From Pseudomonadota bacterium (GTDB lineage: Bacteria > Myxococcota_A > Polyangia > Polyangiales > Polyangiaceae): 64,000 bases of DNA. The notes under the pieces are model-generated. The model made no database searches. It saw only the letters and a program-made list of their open reading frames with translations, and was not told the DNA's origin. The position numbers were made by a program, and so were the translations under genes. Shown here in pieces: positions 27,143-36,472 of this stretch (position 1 is the first letter of the stretch; every line of letters starts with the position of its first letter). The stretch spans positions 124,001 through 188,000 of the forward strand of contig JAEWRL010000144.1 of NCBI GenBank assembly GCA_023398955.1. The letters are read 5' to 3'.

Positions 27143-28540
27143 ATGGATGCAGCGGGGTGTCGGGCAGATCTGCGTTTCGTCGCTGGGACCATCGAGGTAC
27201 ATGGGCTTTCCAGAGATGCTTCAGGGCTTCCTGCTGATCTGAAGTGGGATCCCAGGAGTAGGCTTCACCGTGCACCAGCACTGAGCTATGCGAGTGTGGT
27301 TCGCGGTCTCACGCGGGCTGGTGTCCCTTTCGAGGACAGTGCTCGCCAGTACACGGAGCTCCGCCGAATGCTGAGGGCGAAGCGAACGCCTCGGCCTTTT
27401 CAGCTCGAGGCCCATCGTGCCTGGCTCGATCATGCTGGGCGTGGTGTCGTGGTGCTTCCGACGGGCTCGGGGAAGAGCCATGTGGCGCTCATGGCGATCG
27501 AGAGCCGGCAGCGCAGCTGTCTCGTCGTCGCTCCGACGCTCGACCTCGTGCGGCAGTGGTATGATCTACTGAGAACCGGTTTCGGGTGCCAAGTGGGGCT
27601 TGTCGGGGGAGGTGAGTATCACGTCGACGATCTGACGGTGACTACGTACGACTCCGCTTTCCTTCATATGGAGAACATTGGGAACCGCTTTGGGTTGGTG
27701 GTTTTCGACGAATGTCACCACCTCCCGGGACCGAGCTATGCGCTCGCGGCTCAGCTGTGCCTGGCTCCCTTTCGCTTGGGCCTGACGGCGACTCCGGAAC
27801 GAACCGACGGGCGAGACGAGATGCTTCGCGCACTCATCGGCGAGGTTGTTTACCGACGGGACGTCACGGAGTTGTCGGGCGAGTTCTTGGCACCGTACGA
27901 GACGATACAGATCGAGGTCGAGCTGAGCGCCGCGGAGCGTGAACAGTACCAGGTTGCGCGGGCAGAGTACCTTGCCTTCTTGCGGCGCCACGGTATTCGA
28001 ATGAACGGGCCGCAGGCATTTGGCTCCTTCATCATGCGCGCTGCTCGAAGCGAGGAGGGACGACGCGCGCTGGATGCCTATGGGCGGCAGCGGGAGCTCG
28101 CGTTTGCTGCGCCCGGTAAGCTGGACTGTCTCGATGATCTGCTCGATCTCCATCGCGACGACCGTACGATCGTCTTCACCCAGGACAATAATACTGCTTA
28201 CAGGATATCACGGCGGTTTCTGGTGCCTATTATAACTCATCAGACGAAGGTCAGGGAGAGGAGTGAGATACTGGAGCGCTTCTCCCGCGGGGCGTACCGG
28301 GCGGTGGTCACGTCCAAGGTGCTCAATGAGGGGGTGGACGTGCCGGACGCGAGCGTTGCGATCGTCGTCAGTGGCAGCGGATCGGTGCGGGAGCACGTTC
28401 AGCGCCTCGGACGGGTGCTGCGGCACCGTGATGGTAAGCATGCCTTGCTGTACGAGCTCATCTCCAAGGGTACGAGCGAAGCATCTACCAGCGAGCGTCG
28501 ACGAGATCATGCAGCCTACAGGGCCGGGGGGGCAGGATAG
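27143..28540 (+). CDS. XPB/Ssl2-type superfamily 2 DNA helicase
   Basis: A 465-residue helicase. It has an N-terminal damage-recognition-like region, Walker A PTGSGKSH (about 106-113), Walker B DECHH (about 189-193), the XPB-typical TATPERTDGRD (about 215-225) and motif VI QRLGRVLRHRDGK (about 420). XPB helicases unwind DNA in repair and transcription. The next gene encodes a Bax1-like (DUF790) protein, the nuclease that binds XPB in archaea, so the pair should act together in DNA repair. I chose ATG 27143, just after the phosphatase stop. Confidence 0.92.
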   Translation: MDAAGCRADLRFVAGTIEVHGLSRDASGLPADLKWDPRSRLHRAPALSYASVVRGLTRAGVPFEDSARQYTELRRMLRAKRTPRPFQLEAHRAWLDHAGRGVVVLPTGSGKSHVALMAIESRQRSCLVVAPTLDLVRQWYDLLRTGFGCQVGLVGGGEYHVDDLTVTTYDSAFLHMENIGNRFGLVVFDECHHLPGPSYALAAQLCLAPFRLGLTATPERTDGRDEMLRALIGEVVYRRDVTELSGEFLAPYETIQIEVELSAAEREQYQVARAEYLAFLRRHGIRMNGPQAFGSFIMRAARSEEGRRALDAYGRQRELAFAAPGKLDCLDDLLDLHRDDRTIVFTQDNNTAYRISRRFLVPIITHQTKVRERSEILERFSRGAYRAVVTSKVLNEGVDVPDASVAIVVSGSGSVREHVQRLGRVLRHRDGKHALLYELISKGTSEASTSERRRDHAAYRAGGAG

Positions 28541-28541
28541 G

Positions 28542-29777
28542 ATGTTGACGAGCGATCTCGTGCGTGCCCGGGTGAAGGAGGATCGCCTTGTCTTGAGTCC
28601 CCTCTCTGGAAAGCTGCGCCAGCGTGCCGTGGAGCTCGCGGAGCAGCTGCTCGCTGCGACGGACCTGTCGCTCGGCGCTTCGCGTGAAAGCTGGGAGACG
28701 AACCTGAAGGCGGTGACCTGCCTTGCCCGCGAGCGAATCTTGCGCGACGGTCTAATCAAGCTCATCGAGGACGGCATCGAGTTCGAGTCGCCGACGGAGC
28801 TCGACCCCGTGTCGGTGCGGCGGCGGCTATTCGAGGCGGCCAGCGCCGGGCGCGGCGGTTTGGAACCAGGTGTCCCATTCGACCGTGACGCGATCCTCGG
28901 TGCGGTGGCGCAAACCTGTGGCGTCCAGCCCGACGTAATCGAGGCGGCCATGTTTGCCGATCTCAAGTCTGCGCAACGGCTTCTTAACCGGGCGCCGGGT
29001 AATGCCGAAATGCTCGTGGCGGCTTATGGCGAGTCGCAGGTGCAGGGGGTTCTCTTGCGCGCCGTTCGAGTACGCGCGGACGTCCAGTGCCGTGATCCAG
29101 GTACCTACCGACGGCTGTTCGCGAGATTGAAGTTTAGAAGGTTGCTCTATCGCCTCTATCGGAATGGGGCAGGATACACGCTCGAGGTGGATGGCCCCTA
29201 CAGCTTGTTCGAGTCCGTCACCAAGTATGGCCTGCAGCTGGCCCTCGCCTGGACTGCATTCCGCGAGTGTGACGTAGTCGACCTCGATGCAGAGGTCCGG
29301 TGGGGTAAATCGCGTCGGCCGCTGCGGTTCGAGATTCACCATAGGCTCGAGCGGGCGGACTCGACCGAGACTGCGCCAAGTATGCACGCTCCCACCGGGG
29401 AGGCCGCGGAGCTTCTGAACAGTGTCGCGGCCCGTGGAGGACCTTGGCGCGGACGGCAGGCGAACACGTTGCTAGACCTGCCTGGCGGGGGTCTGTGTGT
29501 TCCCGATGTTACGTTCCAGCACATGCCGTCGGGCTTTGAGGCACACGTGGAACTCCTCGGCTTTTGGAGTCGGGACGCAGTGTGGCGGCGCGTCGAATGG
29601 GCTCGGTCGGGCCTTGGCGCTTCGGTGCTGTTTGCAGTCAGCGAGCGTCTGCGCGTTTCCGAGCAAGTCCTGGAGGGAACAGAGGCGGCCGCCCTGTACG
29701 TCTATAAGGGAAAGCCCAGCGCGGCGCGCCTGATCGAGAAGCTGGAGCACCTGAGACTGGCGGGGATCGAAGCATGA
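28542..29777 (+). CDS. Bax1-like nuclease (DUF790), XPB partner
   Basis: A 411-residue protein of the DUF790/Bax1 family. The most telling stretches are MLTSDLVRARVKEDRLVLSP at the start, YTLEVDGPYSLFESVTKYGL in the middle and VPDVTFQHMPSGFEAHVELL, which carries conserved acidic residues of a PD-(D/E)XK-like nuclease fold. In archaea Bax1 binds XPB and cuts DNA at bubble structures. The gene starts one base after the XPB stop (ATG 28542), giving the same gene order as in archaea. Its function is inferred from family and context. Confidence 0.86.
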   Translation: MLTSDLVRARVKEDRLVLSPLSGKLRQRAVELAEQLLAATDLSLGASRESWETNLKAVTCLARERILRDGLIKLIEDGIEFESPTELDPVSVRRRLFEAASAGRGGLEPGVPFDRDAILGAVAQTCGVQPDVIEAAMFADLKSAQRLLNRAPGNAEMLVAAYGESQVQGVLLRAVRVRADVQCRDPGTYRRLFARLKFRRLLYRLYRNGAGYTLEVDGPYSLFESVTKYGLQLALAWTAFRECDVVDLDAEVRWGKSRRPLRFEIHHRLERADSTETAPSMHAPTGEAAELLNSVAARGGPWRGRQANTLLDLPGGGLCVPDVTFQHMPSGFEAHVELLGFWSRDAVWRRVEWARSGLGASVLFAVSERLRVSEQVLEGTEAAALYVYKGKPSAARLIEKLEHLRLAGIEA

Positions 29778-29789
29778 GAGCCGGGCGTC

Positions 29790-30530
29790 TTGGCCAATCT
29801 CGCTGAAGCCCTGAAGGGTGCGACGGCAGCCGGGGAGTGGTCGACGGTAAGGCCCGCCTTGCCGAGCTCGAGGGGCTCCCGTGATCGCCAGCGCTCGCCG
29901 GGATCGAAGCGTCCGCCCAACGCGCCTTGCTTCGATGCGACTGGGAAGGGGGTAGGGGCGTGCCAGTCCCTCTCGATGGATGGCCTCCTGGCTCGCGAGG
30001 GCATGCGGCTCGGAGAGGCGTTGGGGCTACGTTGGAGCGACATCGACTTGCAACAGGGCGTCATCACGCTGGACGTGAACAAGACCGACGACCCTGGGGC
30101 TTGGGCCATGGTGCCCGGTACGGCCGAGGCCTTGGGCGCGTTCAAGCCCGAAGGCGCCCTGGCCTCGGACTTCATCTTCGCGGCCATCGAGGAGCCCCGG
30201 CTTTCCTTCGTGCTGCGCAGCCACCTTTAAGCAAGCGCAGGTGACGCGGGCGGAGCTGTTCGAGCGTACGGACTCCCGGCGTCCCATCCGGGTTCACGAC
30301 TTGCGAGCAACCTTCGTGACACTGGCGCTCGCCAACGGAAGGTCGGAGTCATGGGTTGCGGACCGCACCGGCTACCGGTCGAGCGTCATGATCAACCGCT
30401 ACCGAAGGCAGGCTCGGCAGGCGTCGGAGCTCGGGTTAGGGGAGCTCCAAAGACTCGACGCCGCACTCGGCCTGACGTTTGACATGGGCCAGAAGGTGGG
30501 CCACGTGCCTGATTCTCGCCACTCCCCCGA
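29790..30530 (+). pseudogene. Frameshifted tyrosine recombinase (integrase) remnant
   Basis: This is the C-terminal catalytic part of a phage-type integrase in two frames. The first piece (to 30230) has the box I Arg in REGMRLGEALGLRWSDIDL. The second (from 30231) has the HDLRATF box with His and Arg and a Tyr in INRYRR. Deleting one T from the run at 30226-30228 joins them into a continuous RSHLKQAQVTRAELFERT. The N-terminal DNA-binding domain is missing. The second frame runs on through the antisense strand of tRNA-Phe, as expected for an element inserted at that tRNA. The frameshift could also be a sequencing error, but the missing N-terminus supports decay. Confidence 0.82.
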
Positions 30531-30558
30531 GTTGCCTAACTGCACGGAATCGTTGGGG

Positions 30559-30631
<73 letters not shown>

Positions 30632-30834
30632 AGGTACACACGCCGAAACGGGCGTTGCCGCTTCCGTGGGTGCGGTTACTAGCTCACGCGGGGAGGGTAG
30701 TGCAACCAAAGAGTGGAGGTATTTTGGTGCACCCGGTGGACCGACCTTGTTCCGGCGCTTCCGTTCAAGAGAGCGTGCGCCGCTGGTTCAGGGGGTTGTC
30801 CGCGTCTTACCATTGCCGCTAGAGGGGAGGGAGC

Positions 30835-31416
30835 ATGCATGGACGCCCTCAGCTGCGAACGGTACTCCAGGCCACTGGGGCTCTGCTGCTGGCTGGCTCC
30901 CTCGCGTGTTGCGACCGGAGCGGCGATGAGCGACAGCCGAATCCGGCGCAGGCAGTTGCCGGCCCGCCCACGGTGAGTGTGCCGACCCTACGTGCGAACT
31001 CGGAAGAAGCCGCCGAGACTCTTCCCAATGAGCCGTGCTGGCGTGCTGCTGCGGAGGGAGATCCCATGGATCTGGAGCAGCTCGCCGGCCAGGAAGGCGC
31101 CATCGGCTTGGTGCGCGCTGTCTCGCGAGGCGGCTTGACCGGCACCACGGCCCTCGCCGCCCTGCCCTTCACCCGCGATCGACGACTGGCGTTGCGCCCG
31201 CTGTGCCGGTGGGTCGAGCACGCCCCAGCTTTCGAGCGCGGTCTCCTCCTGTCCGCCATCTACGACATCTCCGTCCAGCCAGAGGTAATATACGAGCAGT
31301 TGGACGTGGCTGGAGTGCGAGCGTGTCGGCGCTCCATGCTGGAGCTGCAAATGCAGGACCTGACACCGATGGAGGCGGACCAGGTCTCTGGTATCCTGAA
31401 CCGGCTGCCGCCTTGA
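30835..31416 (+). CDS. Predicted lipoprotein of unknown function
   Basis: A 193-residue protein with a lipoprotein-type signal (ATGALLLAGSLAC, lipobox SLAC) and no domain I recognise. The mature part is mostly helical and has an even mix of charged residues. A strong GGGAGGGAG ribosome binding site precedes ATG 30835. It stands alone between tRNA-Phe and the PilT-like gene, 150 bases before the latter. Confidence 0.7.
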   Translation: MHGRPQLRTVLQATGALLLAGSLACCDRSGDERQPNPAQAVAGPPTVSVPTLRANSEEAAETLPNEPCWRAAAEGDPMDLEQLAGQEGAIGLVRAVSRGGLTGTTALAALPFTRDRRLALRPLCRWVEHAPAFERGLLLSAIYDISVQPEVIYEQLDVAGVRACRRSMLELQMQDLTPMEADQVSGILNRLPP

Positions 31417-31565
31417 TGGTGAGGAGGGCAGTGCCTGGCAGCTCCGCGGAGTCGCACAGTTGCCCGCGGGGTAGCCTGCACGGTGACCTCATGCTGGTGC
31501 CGGGCTGCGGCATCCAGCCGAAACGATAGCCAATCGCGTCTTGGTGACTTAGCCTGGGAGTTCCC

Positions 31566-32645
31566 GTGAGCCTTCCACCGGCAATCTCTCCCAGCAATCC
31601 TTACTGCTCCGAACCGTACTTTCAGCAACTCCTCACGAAAGCCGTCAAGGCGGGAGCGAGCGATGTGCACCTGAAAGTAGGGCAACCACCTGGAGCACGT
31701 GTGCGAGGAGGGCTCGTTTACTTTCGAGTGGAGAAGATCCGCCCGGAAGACACGGTAGCGCTCGCGCGTCACGTCCTGCCGCGCGATACCCCGTCGGACG
31801 ACCTTTCCCGTGTCGAAGAGTACGACGGTTCCTACGAAGTACCCGGAGTGGCACGCTTTCGCGTCAACGTCTATCGACAACGAGGCTCCTTCGCGTTGGT
31901 GCTCCGAAGCATTCCATACGCCGTGCCCTCGATTGAGGAACTCGGGCTTCCCGCGGCTTGCAAGCAGCTGGCGGAGAAGGACCGCGGGCTGGTGCTTTGC
32001 GTTGGAGCGGCAGGCAACGGGAAAAGCACGACCCTCGCAGCTATGGTCCGTCACATCAACGCCACCATGGCAAAGCACATTATCACGATTGAGGATCCTA
32101 TTGAGTACTTGCATGAAGACGACAAGTCTTCGGTCAGCCAACGCGAGATTGGCGTGGATACGTACAGCTTTGCCAAGGCATTGCGTGCTTCGCTGCGGCA
32201 GGATCCCGACGTGATACAAGTCGGCGAAATTCGTGATTCTGAGACGATGGAGATTGCTCTGAAAGCAGCGGAGACGGGCCATCTCGTATTCAGCACGCTT
32301 CATACGCCAGACGTTCAACGTACCGTGAACCGGGTCTTGGCTCTGAGCGAGCGGCACTCGGATGACATCCGGACTCGTCTCGCGGATGCGCTCCAAGGCG
32401 TCGTCGCTCAGCGGTTACTGAAGCGCGCAGATGGGTCGGGAGTCGCCTTGGCGGCGGAGATACTCGTGTGCACGGGATCCGTACGCGAGACAATCAAACG
32501 CCCGCAGGGGAACCCTCCTCTGAAGGAGCTGATGGAGCAGGGCGCGGAGATGTACGGCATGCAGACCTTCGAGATGGCCGTGAAACGCCTGCTCCGCGAG
32601 GGGGCGATCGATAGGGAAACGGCCCGAGCCTCCGCCACGTTCTAG
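31566..32645 (+). CDS. PilT/PilU-family type IV pilus ATPase
   Basis: A 359-residue secretion-type ATPase of the PilT/PilU retraction family. It begins with QQLLTKAVKAGASDVHLKVG. The Walker A is GAAGNGKSTT (about 150), less usual than GPTGSGKSTT, followed by the Asp box IIEDPIEYLHED, the SLRQDPDVIQVGEIRDSET Walker B region and the His box ETGHLVFSTLHT. The GTG start at 31566 has GGGAG a few bases upstream. Such ATPases drive pilus retraction and twitching motility, but no other pilus gene is next to it, so it may be a paralogue with a different task. Confidence 0.88.
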   Translation: MSLPPAISPSNPYCSEPYFQQLLTKAVKAGASDVHLKVGQPPGARVRGGLVYFRVEKIRPEDTVALARHVLPRDTPSDDLSRVEEYDGSYEVPGVARFRVNVYRQRGSFALVLRSIPYAVPSIEELGLPAACKQLAEKDRGLVLCVGAAGNGKSTTLAAMVRHINATMAKHIITIEDPIEYLHEDDKSSVSQREIGVDTYSFAKALRASLRQDPDVIQVGEIRDSETMEIALKAAETGHLVFSTLHTPDVQRTVNRVLALSERHSDDIRTRLADALQGVVAQRLLKRADGSGVALAAEILVCTGSVRETIKRPQGNPPLKELMEQGAEMYGMQTFEMAVKRLLREGAIDRETARASATF

Positions 32646-32761
32646 GCGCTGGGTGGGAAATGTGGGTGCGGTGCCAAGTCGAAGAAGCGTTTGGTGCGAC
32701 ATGACCGAAGGGTCATGTGTCCAGGCCTGGACGGAAGCGGCCTGCGCGCTACACCGGCCCC

Positions 32762-33769
32762 ATGCAAGAGTTCGTCCGACACGACTGGACCGCCGAGCAG
32801 GTCCAGGCCACTCATGATCTTCCGCTGTTCGAGCTGATCGACCGGGCGCGAGAGGTTCATCTGCAGTTCCATCCTCGCAACGAGGTCCAGCTTTGTACGC
32901 TCCTCAGCATAAAAACCGGCGGCTGCGTGGAGGATTGTGCGTACTGCTCGCAGTCCTCCCACTACAGCACTCCCGTAAAGCCCCAGGCTATGCTCCGTGT
33001 CGAGGACGTCGTCGAGGCTGCCAAGCGCGCCAAATTGCAGGGCGCCACGCGGTTCTGCATGGGGGCGGCATGGCGCGAGGTGCGGGGCGGGCCCGCGTTC
33101 GAGCGCGCTATCGAGATGATTCGTCGTGTAAAGGACGAGGGGCTCGAAACCTGTGTGACCTTGGGCATGCTGACCTCCGACCAGGCGCGGGCCCTCAAAG
33201 CGGCTGGTCTCGACTGCTACAACCACAACGTAGATACCTCACGTGAGTACTATTCTCATGTCGTAACCACCCGGTCTTACGAGGATCGGCTTCGGACGAT
33301 CCGTTGCGTCCGGGAAGCCGGGATCAGCGTGTGCACGGGAGGCATCATCGGACTGGGGGAGACCCTGGAGGATCGCTGCCGCATGCTCGTCGAACTGTCC
33401 TCGCTGAACCCGCACCCGGAGAGCGTCCCCATCAACTCCCTCGTCCGGGTGGAGGGGACTCCTCTGGGAGAAGGGGCACCCCGCGTCGATCCGATGGACA
33501 TGCTGCGCATGATAGCCACGGCGCGAATCGTGCTTCCGAAGGCGAAGGTGCGCCTTAGCGCCGGCAGGAACGACCTGCCGCGGGAGACGCAGCTGTTCTG
33601 CATGTACGCTGGTGCCAACAGCATCTTCTATGGAGAGGAATTGCTCACGACCCAGAACGCGGGCGAAGGGTTCGACGACGCGATGCTCAAGGCGGCGGGT
33701 CTAGTGGCGCAGCGCCCGAAGCATGAAGCAGACCGTGTGGATGGCTTGCAGCAGCTGAACGGATCCTAG
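32762..33769 (+). CDS. bioB: Biotin synthase
   Basis: A 335-residue radical-SAM enzyme that inserts sulfur into dethiobiotin, the last step of biotin synthesis. The [4Fe-4S]/SAM motif CVEDCAYCSQ (CxxxCxxC), the YNHNVDTS segment, VCTGGIIGLGET and the C-terminal SAGRNDLPRETQLFCMYAGA that helps bind the second cluster are all present. The ATG at 32762 starts right at family homology (MQEFVRHDWTAEQV); the frame is open from 32717. Its 3' end overlaps that of the convergent glycosyltransferase by 83 bases. No other bio gene is nearby. Confidence 0.96.
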   Translation: MQEFVRHDWTAEQVQATHDLPLFELIDRAREVHLQFHPRNEVQLCTLLSIKTGGCVEDCAYCSQSSHYSTPVKPQAMLRVEDVVEAAKRAKLQGATRFCMGAAWREVRGGPAFERAIEMIRRVKDEGLETCVTLGMLTSDQARALKAAGLDCYNHNVDTSREYYSHVVTTRSYEDRLRTIRCVREAGISVCTGGIIGLGETLEDRCRMLVELSSLNPHPESVPINSLVRVEGTPLGEGAPRVDPMDMLRMIATARIVLPKAKVRLSAGRNDLPRETQLFCMYAGANSIFYGEELLTTQNAGEGFDDAMLKAAGLVAQRPKHEADRVDGLQQLNGS

Positions 33770-35327
33770 ACCAACGCGCTGTCGCTTCGCGCTTGATGAG
33801 CGTCGCGACATAGATGGTCCGGACGGATCTCCCTCCGCGCCGGACGTGGACCTTCTGGAGGCGTCGCAGGTCGCGGTCCGGGAACTCCAAACTTGGGTCC
33901 AGTCCGAATCGTGAATCATAGACGTACAGGATGGTAGGTGATCGCAGCCACTTCTCTCGCGGGAGCCAATCGTCGAAGTCGTCACGCCATGGAGTGTTGC
34001 AGCCAACCGGCACCTGGGCTGCGTGCGATAGGGCTGCTCTCGCTTGAGCACACACCATCCAGTGCGGACCGACGACCGGTACAGGGCGTCCTTCATCCAG
34101 AATCGTTCGGCTCACAGCTTCGGCGAGGAGCTGGCGCCCTGGCCCCCAGCTGTGCATATCATTAGCGATATCCCATTTGGGTGAATAGGCTGCTCCTAGA
34201 TAGGTCGGCGCGAGGGGAGTGGTCGCCCAGAGAAACGCGAGGACGCTGATGAGCCCGCCACTTGCCAGGGTCGCCCAGGCGAAGGTGCGGGATAGGATAG
34301 GACGCACTCCGACGTAGAGCAAAAGGGACAGATAGCACGGCAGGATCCAGTTCGGCTCGGTACGGCCAGTCCACAGACCGACCGCTAGGAGCGGGATTGC
34401 GCTGGTCCAAGTCACGCAATGCAGGATCCAGAGAGCCGCGTTCCGTCGACGTTCGCGCCACAGATGCTTCCACAGCACGATCGCGGCGGCGAGGTAGAGT
34501 GGTGTGACGTAGAGGATCTGGCCGGCGACCTGCTTGGCCACCGCGATGATGGAGCCGCCAGTGTGTCGCGGCGGTTCCTGTATGATACGGTGGAATAGGG
34601 GCCAGCCGCGCTGCAATTCCCAAACGAAGACGGGAGATAGCACGACCAGAGCGGCCAGAACCGCGAGCCATGGTGCCGCCGTCCGCCACCGGCTACGCTG
34701 TGGGCTTGTTAGCGTTCCTAGGAGAATCCCCAGCCCGACGAGCACCCCGCTGAGTTTGCTGAGCCCGGCGATGCCTACGAGCAATCCAGCCGTCAGAGTT
34801 GCTGCCCACACGGTTAGGTGCGAAGGGGGCCGACGGAGGGCATACCCGACGCAGGCCAAGGTCCCGAGCCATGCCGTGGTGAGCGGGAGGTCTGGGCTGA
34901 ACGCGAACAGCCCCACGGCCAGGGGTGGCGCGATGAGCGCTGCCAAGACGGTCAGGAGCGCACCACGTCGGGAAGCACCGAGGGCCCATGCTGCCACGCC
35001 CGCCAGCCAGGGGATCGCTGTCGCCCAGGCTGCGGTCACCTGGTGCGCGATGATGGGTTCAGGCGCCCCCCCCGTGCCGAGCCACTTCGCAATTGTTCCA
35101 ATGAACCCCGGATGATCCAGATACGCGGGCTGGGGATGGAGTGCATAGCTAGCGTAGAGTGCCTCGTTGTCTCCGTAGCCCAGCAGCCCAGCAGCGCTGA
35201 AGCGTAATGCCAGCGCAAGCGCCGAGAGCGCCAAGGCGACGCGCACGAGCATCCGCTCCGGTCCAGACCCCTTCCGCGGTGCAGACGGCTTGTCGAGACC
35301 TGGAACCGAGGGGGCGCGCCGCGCCAT
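33687..35327 (-). CDS. ArnT/PMT-like membrane glycosyltransferase
   Basis: A protein of about 546 residues with an early GYGDNEALYASYALH acidic loop of the ArnT/PMT (GT-C) type, about ten hydrophobic segments and a soluble C-terminal domain after residue 390. GT-C enzymes move sugars from polyprenyl-phosphate donors to lipid or protein acceptors on the outer face of the membrane. I chose ATG 35327, which has GGAG at a good distance; ATG 35363 is also possible and would overlap lpxB by 13 bases. The lipid A gene lpxB sits just upstream, hinting at lipid A or envelope glycosylation. Its last 83 bases overlap bioB on the other strand. Confidence 0.82.
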   Translation of the reverse strand: MARRAPSVPGLDKPSAPRKGSGPERMLVRVALALSALALALRFSAAGLLGYGDNEALYASYALHPQPAYLDHPGFIGTIAKWLGTGGAPEPIIAHQVTAAWATAIPWLAGVAAWALGASRRGALLTVLAALIAPPLAVGLFAFSPDLPLTTAWLGTLACVGYALRRPPSHLTVWAATLTAGLLVGIAGLSKLSGVLVGLGILLGTLTSPQRSRWRTAAPWLAVLAALVVLSPVFVWELQRGWPLFHRIIQEPPRHTGGSIIAVAKQVAGQILYVTPLYLAAAIVLWKHLWRERRRNAALWILHCVTWTSAIPLLAVGLWTGRTEPNWILPCYLSLLLYVGVRPILSRTFAWATLASGGLISVLAFLWATTPLAPTYLGAAYSPKWDIANDMHSWGPGRQLLAEAVSRTILDEGRPVPVVGPHWMVCAQARAALSHAAQVPVGCNTPWRDDFDDWLPREKWLRSPTILYVYDSRFGLDPSLEFPDRDLRRLQKVHVRRGGRSVRTIYVATLIKREATARWSRIRSAAASHPHGLLHASGAAPLDPPP

Positions 35328-35350
35328 TGCCGACTCCGCTGAAGCGCCGG

Positions 35351-36472
35351 CTAGTCGAGCCATGGCTCGAGCAGGCTGGCGACCCGTGCGGAGGGGGTGT
35401 TGCCGCGGAGGGTCGGCGAGTGTCGAGGGGTGAGCTGCGCGCGGACTGCTTTGCAGGCCAGCAGTGCCGGCACTCGATGGTGCAGCAGGTGCTCCGCGGC
35501 GGCAGCGAGCGCGGCGGGCCTGACTTCCGTCCCCAGCAGTTCGGGGAACCCGCGCTGCCCGAGAAGTAGGTTGGGCAGGCCCACGAAGGGCACGCTCAGC
35601 AGGTGTGTTGCCACAAGGCGAGTTGCTGGACCCGCGTCGTAGACGATGACTGGAGGAACGTAGGCTGCCGCGCATTCCAGGGTTGCGGTGCCGCTGCAGC
35701 AGATGGCGACGTCGAAAGCAGATAGGTAGGGACCCGCGGGTCCGGGTATGACCTCCGTGGCAGCGTTCGTGCAGAGGGAGGCCACACGGCGCGCGAGGGA
35801 GGCGGGCAAGGAGCGGCAAAGCGAGAGGACGATGCGCGTCACCTTCCCCGCTGCACGCAGCCGGGTTCCGGCTTCCAGCATGGTGCGGGCATGTCGGTGG
35901 ACCTCTTGAGAACGGCTGCCTGGCAGCAGGATAAGACCGCGGTCCCCTGCTTCAAACCTCAGCGCTTCCCGCGCGCGCCCGCGGCAGCCGGGATCAATCA
36001 GACCCGCGGGGTGACCCACGTGTACGGCGGCTCCACCGGTCCGCCTCCACACGTCAACTTCGAAGTCGAAAAGCGTTGCCATTAAATCCACGCGTGACGC
36101 GAGCTTGGGCGCACGGCCCTGACGCCAAGCCCAAACCTGCGGCGGTGCTAGCCACAACGTCCGGATAGCCAGTTTCCGCAGGTGGGCGGCGAGCCGTGCG
36201 TTGAAGTCCGAGAACCCGATGAGCAGAGCGGCGGCAGGGCTACGGCGCTCGAGCTCCCGACGCAGCAGTGAGCGCAAGCCGAGGAAGTGAGGCAGCCTTC
36301 GAGCCACCGCGCTGAACCCCATCACGTTTGGCAGGGGCGCCAGTGAGTCCATCCCCGCTGCCACCAGCGACGGCCCACCTATGCCCCAGGCGGGTGCCCG
36401 TAAACACGCCAGCACCGGGCCGCCCCAGTCGTCGCCGGAGCTCTCTCCAGCGACGACCAGCAAGGACTTCAT
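35351..36472 (-). CDS. lpxB: Lipid-A-disaccharide synthase
   Basis: A 373-residue LpxB (GT19) enzyme that joins UDP-2,3-diacylglucosamine to lipid X, making the lipid A disaccharide at the inner membrane. Family segments are VVAGESSGDDWGGPVL at the start, LLIGFSDFNARLAAHLR, APPQVWAWRQGRAPKLA and ILLPGSRSQEVHRH. The start ATG 36472 overlaps the stop of the matrixin-like gene (ATGA). The usual neighbours lpxA, lpxD and fabZ are not present, so the lipid A genes are split up here. It is slightly divergent from textbook LpxB. Confidence 0.87.
   Translation of the reverse strand: MKSLLVVAGESSGDDWGGPVLACLRAPAWGIGGPSLVAAGMDSLAPLPNVMGFSAVARRLPHFLGLRSLLRRELERRSPAAALLIGFSDFNARLAAHLRKLAIRTLWLAPPQVWAWRQGRAPKLASRVDLMATLFDFEVDVWRRTGGAAVHVGHPAGLIDPGCRGRAREALRFEAGDRGLILLPGSRSQEVHRHARTMLEAGTRLRAAGKVTRIVLSLCRSLPASLARRVASLCTNAATEVIPGPAGPYLSAFDVAICCSGTATLECAAAYVPPVIVYDAGPATRLVATHLLSVPFVGLPNLLLGQRGFPELLGTEVRPAALAAAAEHLLHHRVPALLACKAVRAQLTPRHSPTLRGNTPSARVASLLEPWLD

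Noticed and set aside
32646..32761. Biotin operator or riboswitch before bioB
   Set aside because: The 116-base gap has no BirA-type inverted repeat or recognisable aptamer fold.
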